Positions 8,371 to 17,068 of a DNA stretch of 62,750 bases are shown here, piece after piece. The notes under the pieces are model-generated. The model saw only the letters and a list, made by a program, of their open reading frames with translations, was not told where the DNA came from and made no database searches. A program made the position numbers and the translations under genes. How positions within the stretch are numbered: position 1 is the stretch's first letter; each line of letters opens with the position of its first letter. This DNA comes from Pelatocladus maniniholoensis HA4357-MV3. GTDB taxonomy: Bacteria > Cyanobacteriota > Cyanobacteriia > Cyanobacteriales > Nostocaceae. The stretch covers positions 1 to 62,750 of the forward strand of contig JAHHHW010000086.1 of the NCBI GenBank assembly GCA_019359115.1, written 5' to 3'.

Positions 8371-9007
8371 AACTTCTTCCTCCTCTCTCGTAACGACGAC
8401 GATACAGTAATTCTAATTGTCCACCGTATTCTTGAATCGAAGCTATTTGACGCTGGTACAGACCTCGGAACGTATTAGCGAAAAGTAATGTAAAGATAGC
8501 TACAACCAATCCTGATGCTGTAGACACAAGCGCTTCACTAATACCTGCGGTGACACCTGCGGTTTTTGTACCTCCCACATCACCAATATCCAGTGCTGCA
8601 AACGAGACAATCAATCCCAATACAGTTCCCAGCAAACCCAACAGTGGTGCAAGACCGATGATTGTCTCGAAAATGTTTTGGAAACGCTTGAGGACAGGAA
8701 TTTCTGCTTGAGCTTCACTTTCTAAAGCCAGACGGAATTCTTCCGGTGTGGGTTCTTCTAATTGCAACGCCGAGAGAAAAATCCGCGCGATGGGTAAGTC
8801 GGCATTTTTTTTCAGTTTATCTATTGCACTAACAACGTTCTCTACACGATAGAGATTTAATACTTCTCGTACTACTTTATTTTGACGAGTGTTGATGCGA
8901 TACCAGAAAAGCACCCGTTCAATAATCAATGCGATCGCCACCACACTAAATGCAAGCAGGGGCCACATAACCACGCCACCTGTCGAAAATAACTGATTAA
9001 TTACCAT
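8354..9007 (-). CDS. exbB: ExbB/TolQ/MotA-family proton channel protein
   Basis: This is a 217-residue inner-membrane protein. An N-terminal helix (VVMWPLLAFSVVAIALIIERVLFW) is followed by a cytoplasmic region and two C-terminal helices, the first in IFETIIGLAPLLGLLGTVLGLIVSF and the second in GISEALVSTASGLVVAIFTLLF. These carry the family proline/glycine pattern and the conserved threonines. It forms the pentameric stator around ExbD. It is transcribed away from tonB, with about 290 bp between their starts. Confidence 0.95.
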   Translation of the reverse strand: MVINQLFSTGGVVMWPLLAFSVVAIALIIERVLFWYRINTRQNKVVREVLNLYRVENVVSAIDKLKKNADLPIARIFLSALQLEEPTPEEFRLALESEAQAEIPVLKRFQNIFETIIGLAPLLGLLGTVLGLIVSFAALDIGDVGGTKTAGVTAGISEALVSTASGLVVAIFTLLFANTFRGLYQRQIASIQEYGGQLELLYRRRYERGGRSYAPTR

Positions 9008-9041
9008 GTAATACTTTCTTGAAAGATGAATAATATCACAG

Positions 9042-9233
9042 TTAGACTAGCAGTAAATGATATAACTTATCAATAGTCTTTCCAATGAGTAAAAACTCCC
9101 TATCAAACTTAATTAGCTCTTCTTGAGATAAAAATTGATTATAACTGCAACGCTCTTGTAGACTCAAAAGCTTGCTAAATGAAGTTTTACGTATCGTCAT
9201 CTTCCATGAAGAGTTAACTAAAAATTTCCTCAT
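9042..9233 (-). CDS. Possible small protein upstream of exbB (doubtful)
   Basis: This is a 63-codon frame that would encode a leucine- and lysine-rich peptide (from an inner Met: MTIRKTSFSKLLSLQERCSYNQFL). It lies 34 bp ahead of exbB on the same strand. It has no recognised domain and no strong ribosome-binding site. The protein-like composition gives it some weight, but it may be chance or a relic in the exbB leader. Confidence 0.25.
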   Translation of the reverse strand: MRKFLVNSSWKMTIRKTSFSKLLSLQERCSYNQFLSQEELIKFDREFLLIGKTIDKLYHLLLV

Positions 9234-9301
9234 ATTATTGCTTGACTTTTGCTTCTAAGCATTCTAACCTAACTACTTAGGTAGTAATTAATTGCAATAT
9301 T

Positions 9302-10918
9302 ATGAGCTTTTCCAGCATTGCAGTACAGCAGCGAGAAAAAGAAGCCAAAGCTCTAAAGTCTCTTTTGGCCTTTAGCTTGATTGGCTCGCTAACGTTGCAT
9401 ATTGGGATATTAGCTTCTGGCATTGGCAATCTTTTCAACAAACTGCCTTCTGAAGAAGAACCAATAGAATTTACAATTGTTGAACCTGCAACCCTGGAAA
9501 CGCCAAAACCACCAGAAGAAACCAAAAAAGAAACTGCCAAAGACAAACCCATAGAAAAATCTATAGACAACACTAGTGTTCTGAGTGCAAAAGCGACTAC
9601 TGACTCTACCAATAATACCGAAATCCTACCTGTACCAAAACCCCCTCAACCATTGGTAAAAGTTGAGAAACAACCGATACCACAACCTACACCTGTTGAA
9701 CCTGTTAAAGAACAACCAAAACCTCTTGCTACACAGCCAACAGTTACTACCGAAGCTCAAAAGCCTGTTGTCCAGCAACCAGAGAATACACCAAATTCGC
9801 GACCGAATCCTACCATTGCAACTACTACTTCACCCGCACCAGCACCAGTGCAGAATAATACAAAGCCAAGCAATGAAAATTTGCGACAGCTTTTAAGCGG
9901 AGTAAGAGACTCTAGAAACAGTCAAGAAAATAGAGTTTTAACTAGCAACAATATTGAAAACTCTTCTGTTGCAACAAGTACAGGTACTACAACAAATACT
10001 AGAACAGGAAATACCTCTGGAAATCCAACCAGTACAGGTACTGCGACAAGCACTAGAACGGGAAACACTTCCGGAAATCCAACAAATACGGGAACTGGTT
10101 CGCAACAAAGCCAACGGGAAAATGTAGCCACAGCACCAACTCCTCCCAAGCTGCAAACAAGTTCAGGAAATGGTCGTGCGGCTTGCCGTGAGTGTAATTC
10201 CAAATACCCTGAAGATGCCAGACGTAGAGGTATAGAAGGACGAGTTGAAGTAGCTGTTGATACTGATAAAAAAGGTAATGTTACAAATGTGCGGATTATT
10301 AAATCCAGTGGAAATCGCAAACTAGATGAAGCACATCTCAACCAAGCCCGTAACTGGAAATTAAAACCTTCAGACAGTGGTAGACAAGGAGTAGCGATCG
10401 CCACTGAATACGCCCTACAAGGTTCGCGTCGTTACCGTAATGTCAAAAAACGTCAAAGACAAAGAGAAGAACAACAAACAAATCAACAAGCAACTTCTAA
10501 TTCCGCCAGCACACCACAACAAACATCACGACGTAGAAGACGGTTGACTTCAGGAACTATTGTTGATGTTCCCCCAGAAGTCAGAACTAGAAAACAACAG
10601 AATACATCTACACCATCTTCTTCAAATCAAACAAATTCAAACCAAACAACATCAAACCAAACAGCAACACCTACTCGTCGCTTACGCCGTCAGCGTGTGC
10701 AAACTCCTTCACAGAGTATAAACCAAACTACCCCAAAACCTAGACAGCGACAACAGCAAGTTGCACCTAATAATCCCACCCCAGCAGCACAATCTACGCG
10801 TCGTCGCAGACAGATAAATACATCATCGGGATCATCTGGTAATCAGACTCAGTTGAGACAATCACTACGTCGTTTCAAACAACAATCTGCACCTGTTGTA
10901 CCTCCGGCTTCTGAATAA
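9302..10918 (+). CDS. TonB-family energy transducer with long low-complexity tail
   Basis: This is a 538-residue protein. A cytoplasmic start (about 1-20) and one transmembrane anchor (about 21-43, LLAFSLIGSLTLHIGILASG) come first. A Pro/Glu/Lys/Thr-rich periplasmic spacer (about 50-290) contains near-identical TGTxTxTRTGNTSGNPT blocks, and a TonB C-terminal domain follows at about 293-380 (YPEDARRRGIEGRVEVAV, then SSGNRKLDEAHLNQARNWKLKP). Unusually, about 155 more residues rich in Q, N, T, S and R come after that domain, with several RRRR/RRLRRQR patches. In canonical TonB the domain is terminal. It probably moves energy from ExbBD, encoded divergently, to outer-membrane receptors. The basic tail might bind cell wall; that is a guess. 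Confidence 0.88.
   Translation: MSFSSIAVQQREKEAKALKSLLAFSLIGSLTLHIGILASGIGNLFNKLPSEEEPIEFTIVEPATLETPKPPEETKKETAKDKPIEKSIDNTSVLSAKATTDSTNNTEILPVPKPPQPLVKVEKQPIPQPTPVEPVKEQPKPLATQPTVTTEAQKPVVQQPENTPNSRPNPTIATTTSPAPAPVQNNTKPSNENLRQLLSGVRDSRNSQENRVLTSNNIENSSVATSTGTTTNTRTGNTSGNPTSTGTATSTRTGNTSGNPTNTGTGSQQSQRENVATAPTPPKLQTSSGNGRAACRECNSKYPEDARRRGIEGRVEVAVDTDKKGNVTNVRIIKSSGNRKLDEAHLNQARNWKLKPSDSGRQGVAIATEYALQGSRRYRNVKKRQRQREEQQTNQQATSNSASTPQQTSRRRRRLTSGTIVDVPPEVRTRKQQNTSTPSSSNQTNSNQTTSNQTATPTRRLRRQRVQTPSQSINQTTPKPRQRQQQVAPNNPTPAAQSTRRRRQINTSSGSSGNQTQLRQSLRRFKQQSAPVVPPASE
9965..10100 (+). repeat. In-gene tandem repeat of the TonB spacer
   Basis: Three partly decayed units of about 48-51 bp encode ST.T.T.TRTGNTSGNPT. 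The units differ by synonymous and a few amino-acid changes. They probably vary in number between strains and lengthen the periplasmic spacer. Confidence 0.7.
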
Positions 10919-11011
10919 TGCTAAGGAATAGATAATTTGGGATCTGTTTGCTTAGTCTTTGACGATTCTGAGCTTTTTGGGTTTAAACCCAAGCGCGATA
11001 TATTAAAAAAA

Positions 11012-11025
11012 TTGGGATGCTCCCA
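11012..11025. repeat. Single end of the TTGGGATGCTCCCA element
   Basis: TTGGGATGCTCCCA is preceded by atattaaaaaaa, like the right end of the element at 5373-5526 (atattgaaaaaa). No partner end is seen nearby. The palindromic core GGGATGCTCCC could fold and may help end tonB transcription. Confidence 0.5.
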
Positions 11026-11062
11026 GAAACAGGGGATAAGGAAAGGAGGGCGATTAACTGCT

Positions 11063-11857
11063 TTATTGACGTTTTTGCTTGATCAAGCCTTTGAGGGTTT
11101 GTAAATTGTACTTCCCTACTTTTCCAGTACTAAAAAGTAAATATCCCACAGCTAATAAAGCAGATGCTACTAGAAAAGCCAAAAAATTCACTGAAGCGAA
11201 AACACCACCAGTAAACACAATAACTCCTATTCCACCCAAGATCAAAAGCAATCCAAAAATCGGATTAAAGCGTCCCCAAAGTAGTATGCCAACTCCTGCG
11301 ACGCACAGCAATACACCGGGAAGCCTTACGAAAATTCCAATTTGAGTACTAGAAGCTAAAATTACAATTCCAGCAATAATGAGGGATGCACCTAAGACTT
11401 TGCTAGTTCGATCAACCTTGTTTTTTTGACTTATGTTAGTATTCTGGGGCTGAAACGCTGTGGGATTGGAAATAGAAATATTATTTGTTTGATTTGGTTG
11501 TTGATTTTGAAATATAAAAGTAATTTTTTCCCCTTGAGCCAGGTTAATTTTATCTCCTAAATTGAGGGAATAGCGAGTTTGTGGCTCTAACTTTGTATTA
11601 TTAAGATATGTGCCGTTAGAGCTTCCTAAATCCTCAATATAGTAGCTATTACCTTCTATATGAATTTCTGCGTGTAGGCGAGAAACTACATTAGCGTCTG
11701 GTAAAAAAGTAACATCTATATCTGGATTGATTTTTTCATTCGGTTTACCAATACGAATTACAGCCGGAGGTGTTGGTATTGCGAATGATCTACTAGTTTG
11801 AACATGAAACAATTCTAAGTTTAGCCCTGTTATTTGTGATGTACCTAGATTTTGCAT
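11063..11857 (-). CDS. FHA-domain protein with C-terminal membrane helices
   Basis: This is a 264-residue protein. Residues about 30-115 form a forkhead-associated domain that binds phosphothreonine, with the signature IRIGKPNE (glycine-arginine-like strand), VSRLHAEIHIEG (the S-R-x-H core) and DLGSSNGTYLN. A Gln/Asn-rich linker leads to about four hydrophobic helices (about 150-250: LGASLIIAGIVILAS, GVLLCVAGVGILLWG, FGLLLILGGIGVIVF, FLAFLVASALLAVGYLLF). It is likely a membrane-anchored receptor for phosphorylated partners of Ser/Thr kinases. The partner cannot be named from the neighbours. It lies downstream of the nurA-domain gene on the same strand. Confidence 0.88.
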   Translation of the reverse strand: MQNLGTSQITGLNLELFHVQTSRSFAIPTPPAVIRIGKPNEKINPDIDVTFLPDANVVSRLHAEIHIEGNSYYIEDLGSSNGTYLNNTKLEPQTRYSLNLGDKINLAQGEKITFIFQNQQPNQTNNISISNPTAFQPQNTNISQKNKVDRTSKVLGASLIIAGIVILASSTQIGIFVRLPGVLLCVAGVGILLWGRFNPIFGLLLILGGIGVIVFTGGVFASVNFLAFLVASALLAVGYLLFSTGKVGKYNLQTLKGLIKQKRQ

Positions 11858-11985
11858 AGGTCATACCATTTTGAATTTTGGATTTTGGATTACCCTGCGG
11901 GTAGACACGAAGTGGCTTCCAAAGGTAGCCGCAGAAGCGTCTATAGATTTTGGATTGTAATATTTTATTTTGGCTGTATTTTGAG

Positions 11986-13200
11986 TTAGGCAATACTCCC
12001 CCTTTTCCTTGCTTCTTTATAAGAAGTTCCCACATTTCTTATACCAGCTTTAATCATTTGTCGTTCTAACAAAGCAAAGAAACGTGCTTTATCTCCACCA
12101 CGTACTACTGCTTGATTGTGTGCTTCAGCTATTGCTACAGGGTAGCCATATCCTTTTTGCACTTGTGCCAACATTAATCCCAGTGCTTCATCAAATAAAG
12201 ATGTATTTTCAACTACCCACACAGGTATTTCTATCCGAGCGATTTCGGCTCCTACATGGACATAACAAAAATAAATTTGCAAATCTTCGTATAAGTCTAG
12301 AATACGAGCATTACTGCGCCACAAAGGTCCGCGTTGTCCTGGTTTGAGTTGCGTTGTCCAAACTGTTGTATCGCGTAGTGACTCAAACAATTTACAAGCA
12401 ACTTTTTCCATTTGATTTGGGCAAAAACTCATACAATCAGGCACAGGATGGGGACAAGCCACAAGTCGCAAAAAGTTCATTGCTTCAATGCTGCGAGATG
12501 CACTCAGATAACCCATTAGAGGAATTTGAGCATCTCGCATTTGCCGCCAAGCTTGCAGAATTGGAGGTAAGATATGATCGCGTGCATCAAAAGGTAATTG
12601 TTCTAAAAACCAGTAGATTAACGAACCATCCACCATGGCGAGGGTGGGGATTTTTGGCGATTGGGGATTGGTATTGTTCTTTGCTCTAAGCTCTTCTACT
12701 ACACTACGCGCTAATTCTGCTAAGACTGTTGCTTCGCTAGCAGTACGGCAAAAACTCATCCATTCTTCAGTTTTAATTCCCCATTGACGCGAAATATATA
12801 AATCCTCTGGGCGATAAAATATCTCCGGCAAACTATCTAGAATTGGGTGTTTATTTTGACCGTAATGTAAAACAACTCTGCCAATATTGAGCAGATAGCA
12901 GTAGGCTATTTCATGATGGTTAGGGCTAATTTGGGAACCATCAGTAGCGATCACAGTATGAACTTTTGGCGGAACAGGGATTTCAATACAACTGTTGAGT
13001 GGTTCAACAGGAGTAGCATTCATAAACGGAATGCGATCGCGCCATTTTTCCTGTTTCTGTACAAACTCTTCTTGGCGATCGCAAGCTTTGAGAAAATGTT
13101 GTTGAGCTAATTCTAAACGTTGGCGACTAGCAGCAGCTTCTTGTGTAAGATGCTGACTCAAACCCTGCATTTGTCGTGTCAGTTTCGTCAGGTCAAGCAT
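11986..13200 (-). CDS. NurA-domain nuclease-like protein
   Basis: This is a 404-residue protein with an N-terminal coiled coil (about 1-55, rich in Q and E) and then a NurA fold. The first acidic motif is in VIATDGSQISP (D87), a second in LAMVDGSLIYW (about residue 190), and the conserved tail motif is IAEAHNQAVV (about 365). NurA is the 5'-3' nuclease that works with the HerA helicase in archaeal end resection. Cyanobacterial relatives are usually annotated only as NurA-domain proteins. No herA-like gene is adjacent. The aspartates of the active site look intact, so activity is plausible but unproven. Confidence 0.85.
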   Translation of the reverse strand: MLDLTKLTRQMQGLSQHLTQEAAASRQRLELAQQHFLKACDRQEEFVQKQEKWRDRIPFMNATPVEPLNSCIEIPVPPKVHTVIATDGSQISPNHHEIAYCYLLNIGRVVLHYGQNKHPILDSLPEIFYRPEDLYISRQWGIKTEEWMSFCRTASEATVLAELARSVVEELRAKNNTNPQSPKIPTLAMVDGSLIYWFLEQLPFDARDHILPPILQAWRQMRDAQIPLMGYLSASRSIEAMNFLRLVACPHPVPDCMSFCPNQMEKVACKLFESLRDTTVWTTQLKPGQRGPLWRSNARILDLYEDLQIYFCYVHVGAEIARIEIPVWVVENTSLFDEALGLMLAQVQKGYGYPVAIAEAHNQAVVRGGDKARFFALLERQMIKAGIRNVGTSYKEARKRGSIA

Positions 13201-13259
13201 AGGATCGGGGATTGGGGATTGGGGAAGGTAGGGGTCCCCTGGAGGGGATAAGGGGTAAT

Positions 13260-13571
13260 CAGGGTGGTTTCATACAAGCAGAGAAAAATTAAAATCTTCT
13301 TTTAAAGCCTCTCCTCTTAATAAGGCTGCGGTGTACACATAAATCCTCTGATCCCCCTAAATCCCCCTTAAAAAAGGGGGACTTTGATTCTAGTTCCCCC
13401 TTTTTTAAGGGGGGTTAGGGGGGATCAAAACGCTACTAGGCAACTTTATAAGACTTCTGTGTACACCGCAGTCTTAATAAGGGGAGAGGTTTGGAGAGGG
13501 GTAAAAATCTATGCTTCAAAACGATAAATACAGACTTCCATATTTTTCTTTTTTCGTATGAAACCACCCTG
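13260..13571. mobile_element. MITE family A, copy 1, carrying a nested element
   Basis: The ends CAGGGTGGTTTCATAC and GTATGAAACCACCCTG are inverted repeats. The sequence is nearly identical to the 155-bp copy at 25403-25557, except for an insert at 13326-13471 flanked by an 11-bp duplication. Removing insert plus one duplicate leaves exactly 155 bp. It has no ORF. It lies between nurA-domain and ABC exporter genes. Confidence 0.88.
13326..13471. mobile_element. Nested element (family B) inside MITE A
   Basis: This is a 146-bp element with inverted ends CTGCGGTGTACACA and TGTGTACACCGCAG and an inner inverted repeat of C/G runs (gatccccctaaatccccc... and its complement). It is flanked by TCTTAATAAGG on both sides (13315-13325 and 13472-13482), an 11-bp target duplication. 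Related ends (tgtgtgtacaccgtagcc) lie at 37058 and 37133. Confidence 0.88.
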
Positions 13572-13583
13572 CTTACACTACAA

Positions 13584-15464
13584 TTAAGTTCCTAACATTT
13601 GTAAGTTGTGTAAGGTAGCATAAAGTCCTCCTAATTGTATTAACTGTTCGTGATTTCCCTGTTCGATTAATTCTCCGCGTTTGAGTACAAAAATCCGATC
13701 TACGTTGCGAATTGTGGATAGGCGGTGAGCGATCACAATTGCAGTTCGTCCGATCAATAGCTGGTTTAAAGCTTGTTGAATTAATGCTTCTGTTCCTACA
13801 TCTAGGCTAGCAGTGGCTTCATCCAAGACTAGAATTTGGGGGTTGCGAATAGCTGCACGGGCGAAGGCTAATAGTTGCTTTTGACCGCTAGAAAGGTTTG
13901 TACCTCTCTCTCGCAATTGAGTATCATACCCTTGGGGAAGTTCTTCGATAAATTGGGCAATGTTGGTTTTCTCTGCTGCTTGTCGTACTTCCTCAAAGGA
14001 ATAACCATCAGCCAAGGTGATATTGCTTTTTACATCGCCAGCAAATAAAAAACCTTCTTGTAAAATAACTGCCATGTAGCGGCGTAGTTCGGCTTGGAGT
14101 AATTCTCTGATATCTATACCATCAACTAAAATGCGTCCTTGGCTGGGTTCGTAGAGACGACACAAAAGACGGATGATAGTAGTTTTACCAGCACCAGTGG
14201 GGCCGACTAAGGCGATTTTCTCGCCAGGATGAATTGTGAAATTTAAATCTTTAATCACGTAATCATCTTCTTTATAACCAAACCAAACATGTTCAAATTT
14301 GATTTCTCCTAATTGTGGTTTGGGATTTTCGGTTTCAGAGTCGAGATGATCGACTATTTCGTCAATATATCCAAATTGAACATCCAAAACTGATACTCTG
14401 GGATTAGCGCGATCGCGGATTTCTATGGGTTCATCTAAAATATCAGAAACACGTTCGATGGCAGTGAAACCTGATTGGATGACCGTAAACTTTTCGGCAA
14501 ATTGTTGTAGAGGCTGAAATAATTTTTCAGCATACAATACAAAAGAAGATAAAATTCCAAAAGTCAAGTTTTTTTGCAAAAGAAAATAACCACCAGTCCA
14601 CAAAACAGCTGCGATCGCCACCAAGGAAATCCATTCTAATGTTGCAGATACAGCCGTGTCATGAAAGATAGTTTTATCTACTTCTTTGACATAACGTTTA
14701 TTGCTTTTGCGAAACAACTCAGCATTAAATTTTTCTCGGCGGAAGAGTTGCACAACATTAATACCAACAATATTTTCTTGTAGTTGGGAATTTAATATTG
14801 AAAGTTCTTCTCTAGATTTGTAATTAGCTTTGCGGTACTGTTGTTGAAAATAAATGATTAAAGCTGATACAGGTATCAACATCAACAGCAGCATCAAAGC
14901 GAGTTTCCACTGGAGCGAAAACATAAAACCGAGAATCACCAGCATGGAAAACAAATCAGATACAATGCCAATTGCCCCAGTCGCAAACACATCTCCTAAC
15001 ACTTCCACATCGCTGGTCAGTCTAGTGATTAATTTGCCTACAGGTGTGCGATCAAAAAAGCGCACTGCTAAAGAAGTAACATGATGAAATAAATCTTGGC
15101 GAATATCAGCAGTGATTTGTTGCCCTACCTTCTGTACTAAATAACCTTGAAAACCTGTAAATATCAGTCGAATAATTACCGTGACGACGAACACTCCTTC
15201 CAAAAGGTGTAAAGCCGACCAAAAGGGAAGATTGCGTAGAAATTCATAGGTACTCGGTTCTTTACGAATCAGAGAAATAATCTGTCCAATCAATAATGGT
15301 TGGACAGCATTAGCCAAAGCTACTGGTACAAGTAATACTATTGATAATGCAAGCGATCGCACATGCCGACGACCATAGGGTGCTAATCGCAAAAATAACC
15401 GCCAGTCGTTTTCACGTTGACGGTATTCTGAGTGAGATTTCTTTCGAGGTATAGAGATGCTCAT
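13584..15464 (-). CDS. ABC exporter, fused permease and ATPase (MdlB/MsbA-like)
   Basis: This is a 626-residue half-transporter that should act as a dimer. An N-terminal six-helix exporter domain (about 35-340) is followed by an ATPase domain (about 385-620) with Walker A GPTGAGKTT (about 418), Q-loop in VILQEGFLF, signature LSSGQKQLLAFA (about 527), Walker B ILVLDEATASLD and the H-loop IAHRLST. The spacing between membrane and ATPase domains is longer than in MsbA because of an acidic linker (IDEIVDHLDSETENP). The substrate is unknown; lipids, peptides or drugs are all possible. The gene is monocistronic, with a MITE downstream. Confidence 0.92.
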   Translation of the reverse strand: MSISIPRKKSHSEYRQRENDWRLFLRLAPYGRRHVRSLALSIVLLVPVALANAVQPLLIGQIISLIRKEPSTYEFLRNLPFWSALHLLEGVFVVTVIIRLIFTGFQGYLVQKVGQQITADIRQDLFHHVTSLAVRFFDRTPVGKLITRLTSDVEVLGDVFATGAIGIVSDLFSMLVILGFMFSLQWKLALMLLLMLIPVSALIIYFQQQYRKANYKSREELSILNSQLQENIVGINVVQLFRREKFNAELFRKSNKRYVKEVDKTIFHDTAVSATLEWISLVAIAAVLWTGGYFLLQKNLTFGILSSFVLYAEKLFQPLQQFAEKFTVIQSGFTAIERVSDILDEPIEIRDRANPRVSVLDVQFGYIDEIVDHLDSETENPKPQLGEIKFEHVWFGYKEDDYVIKDLNFTIHPGEKIALVGPTGAGKTTIIRLLCRLYEPSQGRILVDGIDIRELLQAELRRYMAVILQEGFLFAGDVKSNITLADGYSFEEVRQAAEKTNIAQFIEELPQGYDTQLRERGTNLSSGQKQLLAFARAAIRNPQILVLDEATASLDVGTEALIQQALNQLLIGRTAIVIAHRLSTIRNVDRIFVLKRGELIEQGNHEQLIQLGGLYATLHNLQMLGT

Positions 15465-15542
15465 AATAGGAAAATTATATTAATTTTTACAATACTATAA
15501 GCAAATTTTTTTAATATAGTGTTCGCGTTCCTACTCATCACC

Positions 15543-16097
15543 ATGCTAAAGATTGAAACCACGCGATTGCACCTCCGACCCTACACTCTTGATGATATCG
15601 ATGAAATAGCGGTAATTTTGAGCAATCCAGAAGTAATGAAATATTCCCCCAGAGGGCCTATTCCTAAAGATCAAGTCAAAGATGTCACACAACAGATTTT
15701 AGAATTTTTTATTCAGCATTGGAAACTACACGGCTTTGGAGTTTGGGCTGTAGTAGACAAAGCTACAAATAAATTGATTGGTCATTGCGGATTAAATTTT
15801 TTACCAAACAGTCCCGAAGTAGAAGTTCTTTATCGTTTGGATCAAGCTTACTGGTATCAAGGTATCGCCACAGAAGCAACAAAAGCCAGTTTGAGGTATG
15901 GTTTTGAAGAGGTCAAATTAGATAAAATTGTTGCCATAACAGCACCAGAACATACTGCTTCCCGGCGTGTGATGGAAAAAGCCGGATTAAAGTATGAAAA
16001 AGATGCTCATTTCTATAATTTAGATGTAGTGTATTATGCTTTGACACGAACAGCTTGGCAACCGGATGAATCTAGTTATCATCTGCAATTTTCATGA
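15543..16097 (+). CDS. GNAT acetyltransferase (RimJ-like), first of a pair
   Basis: This is a 184-residue acetyl-CoA-dependent N-acetyltransferase of the Acetyltransf_3 type. It opens MLKIETTRLHLRPYTLDDIDEI, has GFGVWAVVDKATNKLIGHCGL in the middle and the acetyl-CoA loop YWYQGIATEATKASLRYGF, then SRRVMEKAGL. I chose the ATG at 15543 over an upstream in-frame ATG at 15519 because the family begins there. The stop overlaps the next gene in ATGA, so the pair is translationally coupled. The substrate is unknown; small amines or protein N-termini are typical. Confidence 0.88.
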   Translation: MLKIETTRLHLRPYTLDDIDEIAVILSNPEVMKYSPRGPIPKDQVKDVTQQILEFFIQHWKLHGFGVWAVVDKATNKLIGHCGLNFLPNSPEVEVLYRLDQAYWYQGIATEATKASLRYGFEEVKLDKIVAITAPEHTASRRVMEKAGLKYEKDAHFYNLDVVYYALTRTAWQPDESSYHLQFS

Positions 16098-16621
16098 ACT
16101 TGCTACATAGCGATCGCCTACACCTAAGACCATGTCAACTTGAGGATCTTGACTCTCTACACAATTTATGGTGTGAAGCAGATATTCGGCGATTTCTCTT
16201 CGATGACCGCCAAATTTCCTGTGAAGAAGCCCAAACCTTTATTGAAGCCAGTATTGCTAGCTTCAGCAATCACGGTTACGGAATTTGGTTATTTTTTGAC
16301 AATCACAGCGACCAGATAGCCGGGTTTGCAGGTTTACTCCAGACTGAAGAATTACCTAGTTTAATTTTTGGTGTCCGACCCCAGTTGTGGGGACGTGGCT
16401 ACGCAACCGAAGCTACTTTAGCTGTGCTTGATTATGCATTTGCCAACTTGGGTATTAAATATATAGTTGCAGATGTTGATGAGCCAAACGATCGCTCAAT
16501 TCGCGTCTTGGAGACAATAGGTATGTCTCGGACAAAAAGAGCCATAGTTAACGAAAGACCTTTGCTTTACTACAAGATTTATGCTCCTAGTAGGGAAAAT
16601 ATCAAGAATGATAGAGATTAA
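16094..16621 (+). CDS. GNAT acetyltransferase, second of a pair
   Basis: This is a 175-residue Acetyltransf_3-type enzyme: start MNLLHSDRLHLRPCQLEDLD, middle GYGIWLFFDNHSDQIAGFAGL, acetyl-CoA loop LWGRGYATEATLAVLDYAF, and DRSIRVLETIGM. It starts inside the stop of the preceding acetyltransferase (ATGA) and is clearly a diverged paralogue, so the two may act on related substrates or form a heteromer. Just past its end begins a broken phosphotransferase fragment. Confidence 0.88.
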   Translation: MNLLHSDRLHLRPCQLEDLDSLHNLWCEADIRRFLFDDRQISCEEAQTFIEASIASFSNHGYGIWLFFDNHSDQIAGFAGLLQTEELPSLIFGVRPQLWGRGYATEATLAVLDYAFANLGIKYIVADVDEPNDRSIRVLETIGMSRTKRAIVNERPLLYYKIYAPSRENIKNDRD

Positions 16622-16728
16622 CGCTTACGAACATATTGCGGAAGCTGCCCTCAATCAATATGCTGTACAGGGAGAACTTCGGTTTTTGGGTCATAGTGGA
16701 AACGTGACCTTTTATGTGGAAACTTGAT
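16609..16728 (+). pseudogene. N-terminal fragment of an APH/choline-kinase-type phosphotransferase
   Basis: From ATG 16609 the frame encodes MIEINAYEHIAEAAL...LRFLGHSGNVTFYVET and then stops inside a tandem repeat. FLGHSxNxTFxVE is the nucleotide-loop start of aminoglycoside phosphotransferase/homoserine-kinase-type enzymes of about 330 residues. Only about 39 residues remain. The rest was lost, apparently at the repeat array that starts at 16721. It overlaps the end of the acetyltransferase gene, suggesting a former operon. Confidence 0.65.
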
Positions 16729-16880
16729 TTACAACTCAGAAACTTGATTTACAACTCAGAAACTTAATTTACAACTCAGAAACTTGATTTACAACTCAGA
16801 AACTTGATTTACAACTCAGAAACTTGATTTACAACTCAGAAATTTAATTTACGACTCAGAAACTTGATTTACAACTCAGA
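16721..16880. repeat. Tandem array, 8 copies of a 20-bp unit
   Basis: The unit AACTTGATTTACAACTCAGA occurs eight times without spacers, with single substitutions in copies 3 and 7. A partial ninth unit (AACT) follows. It marks the break of the phosphotransferase fragment. There are no spacers, so it is not a CRISPR array. Similar arrays of 21-bp units with other sequences occur at about 33538 and 53487. Confidence 0.95.
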
Positions 16881-17068
16881 AACTATTTATAGCGTTTTTC
16901 AGGTAAATAAAGTAAACGTGTATGGGCGTAGACATCCCTACAATCCTATAAATATTTGGGATTAATAAAGGAATCCTTATGTGTAAGGATTTCTATTTGT
17001 GTATATCGGTGGTCGATTTCTAAAACATAAATATTGTCGTGTTTTCAACTCATATTAGACGTAACTCT
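16881..17068. other. Decayed intergenic DNA with one hairpin
   Basis: AATCCTTA-tgtg-TAAGGATT near 16972-16993 forms a neat stem and could end a transcript. I see no gene otherwise. Confidence 0.4.

Noticed and set aside
9922-10404. 160-codon frame antisense to tonB
   Set aside because: It reads the complement of the repeat-rich spacer; no start signal or family.
16721-16880. Possible CRISPR array
   Set aside because: The units are contiguous without unique spacers and no cas genes are present.
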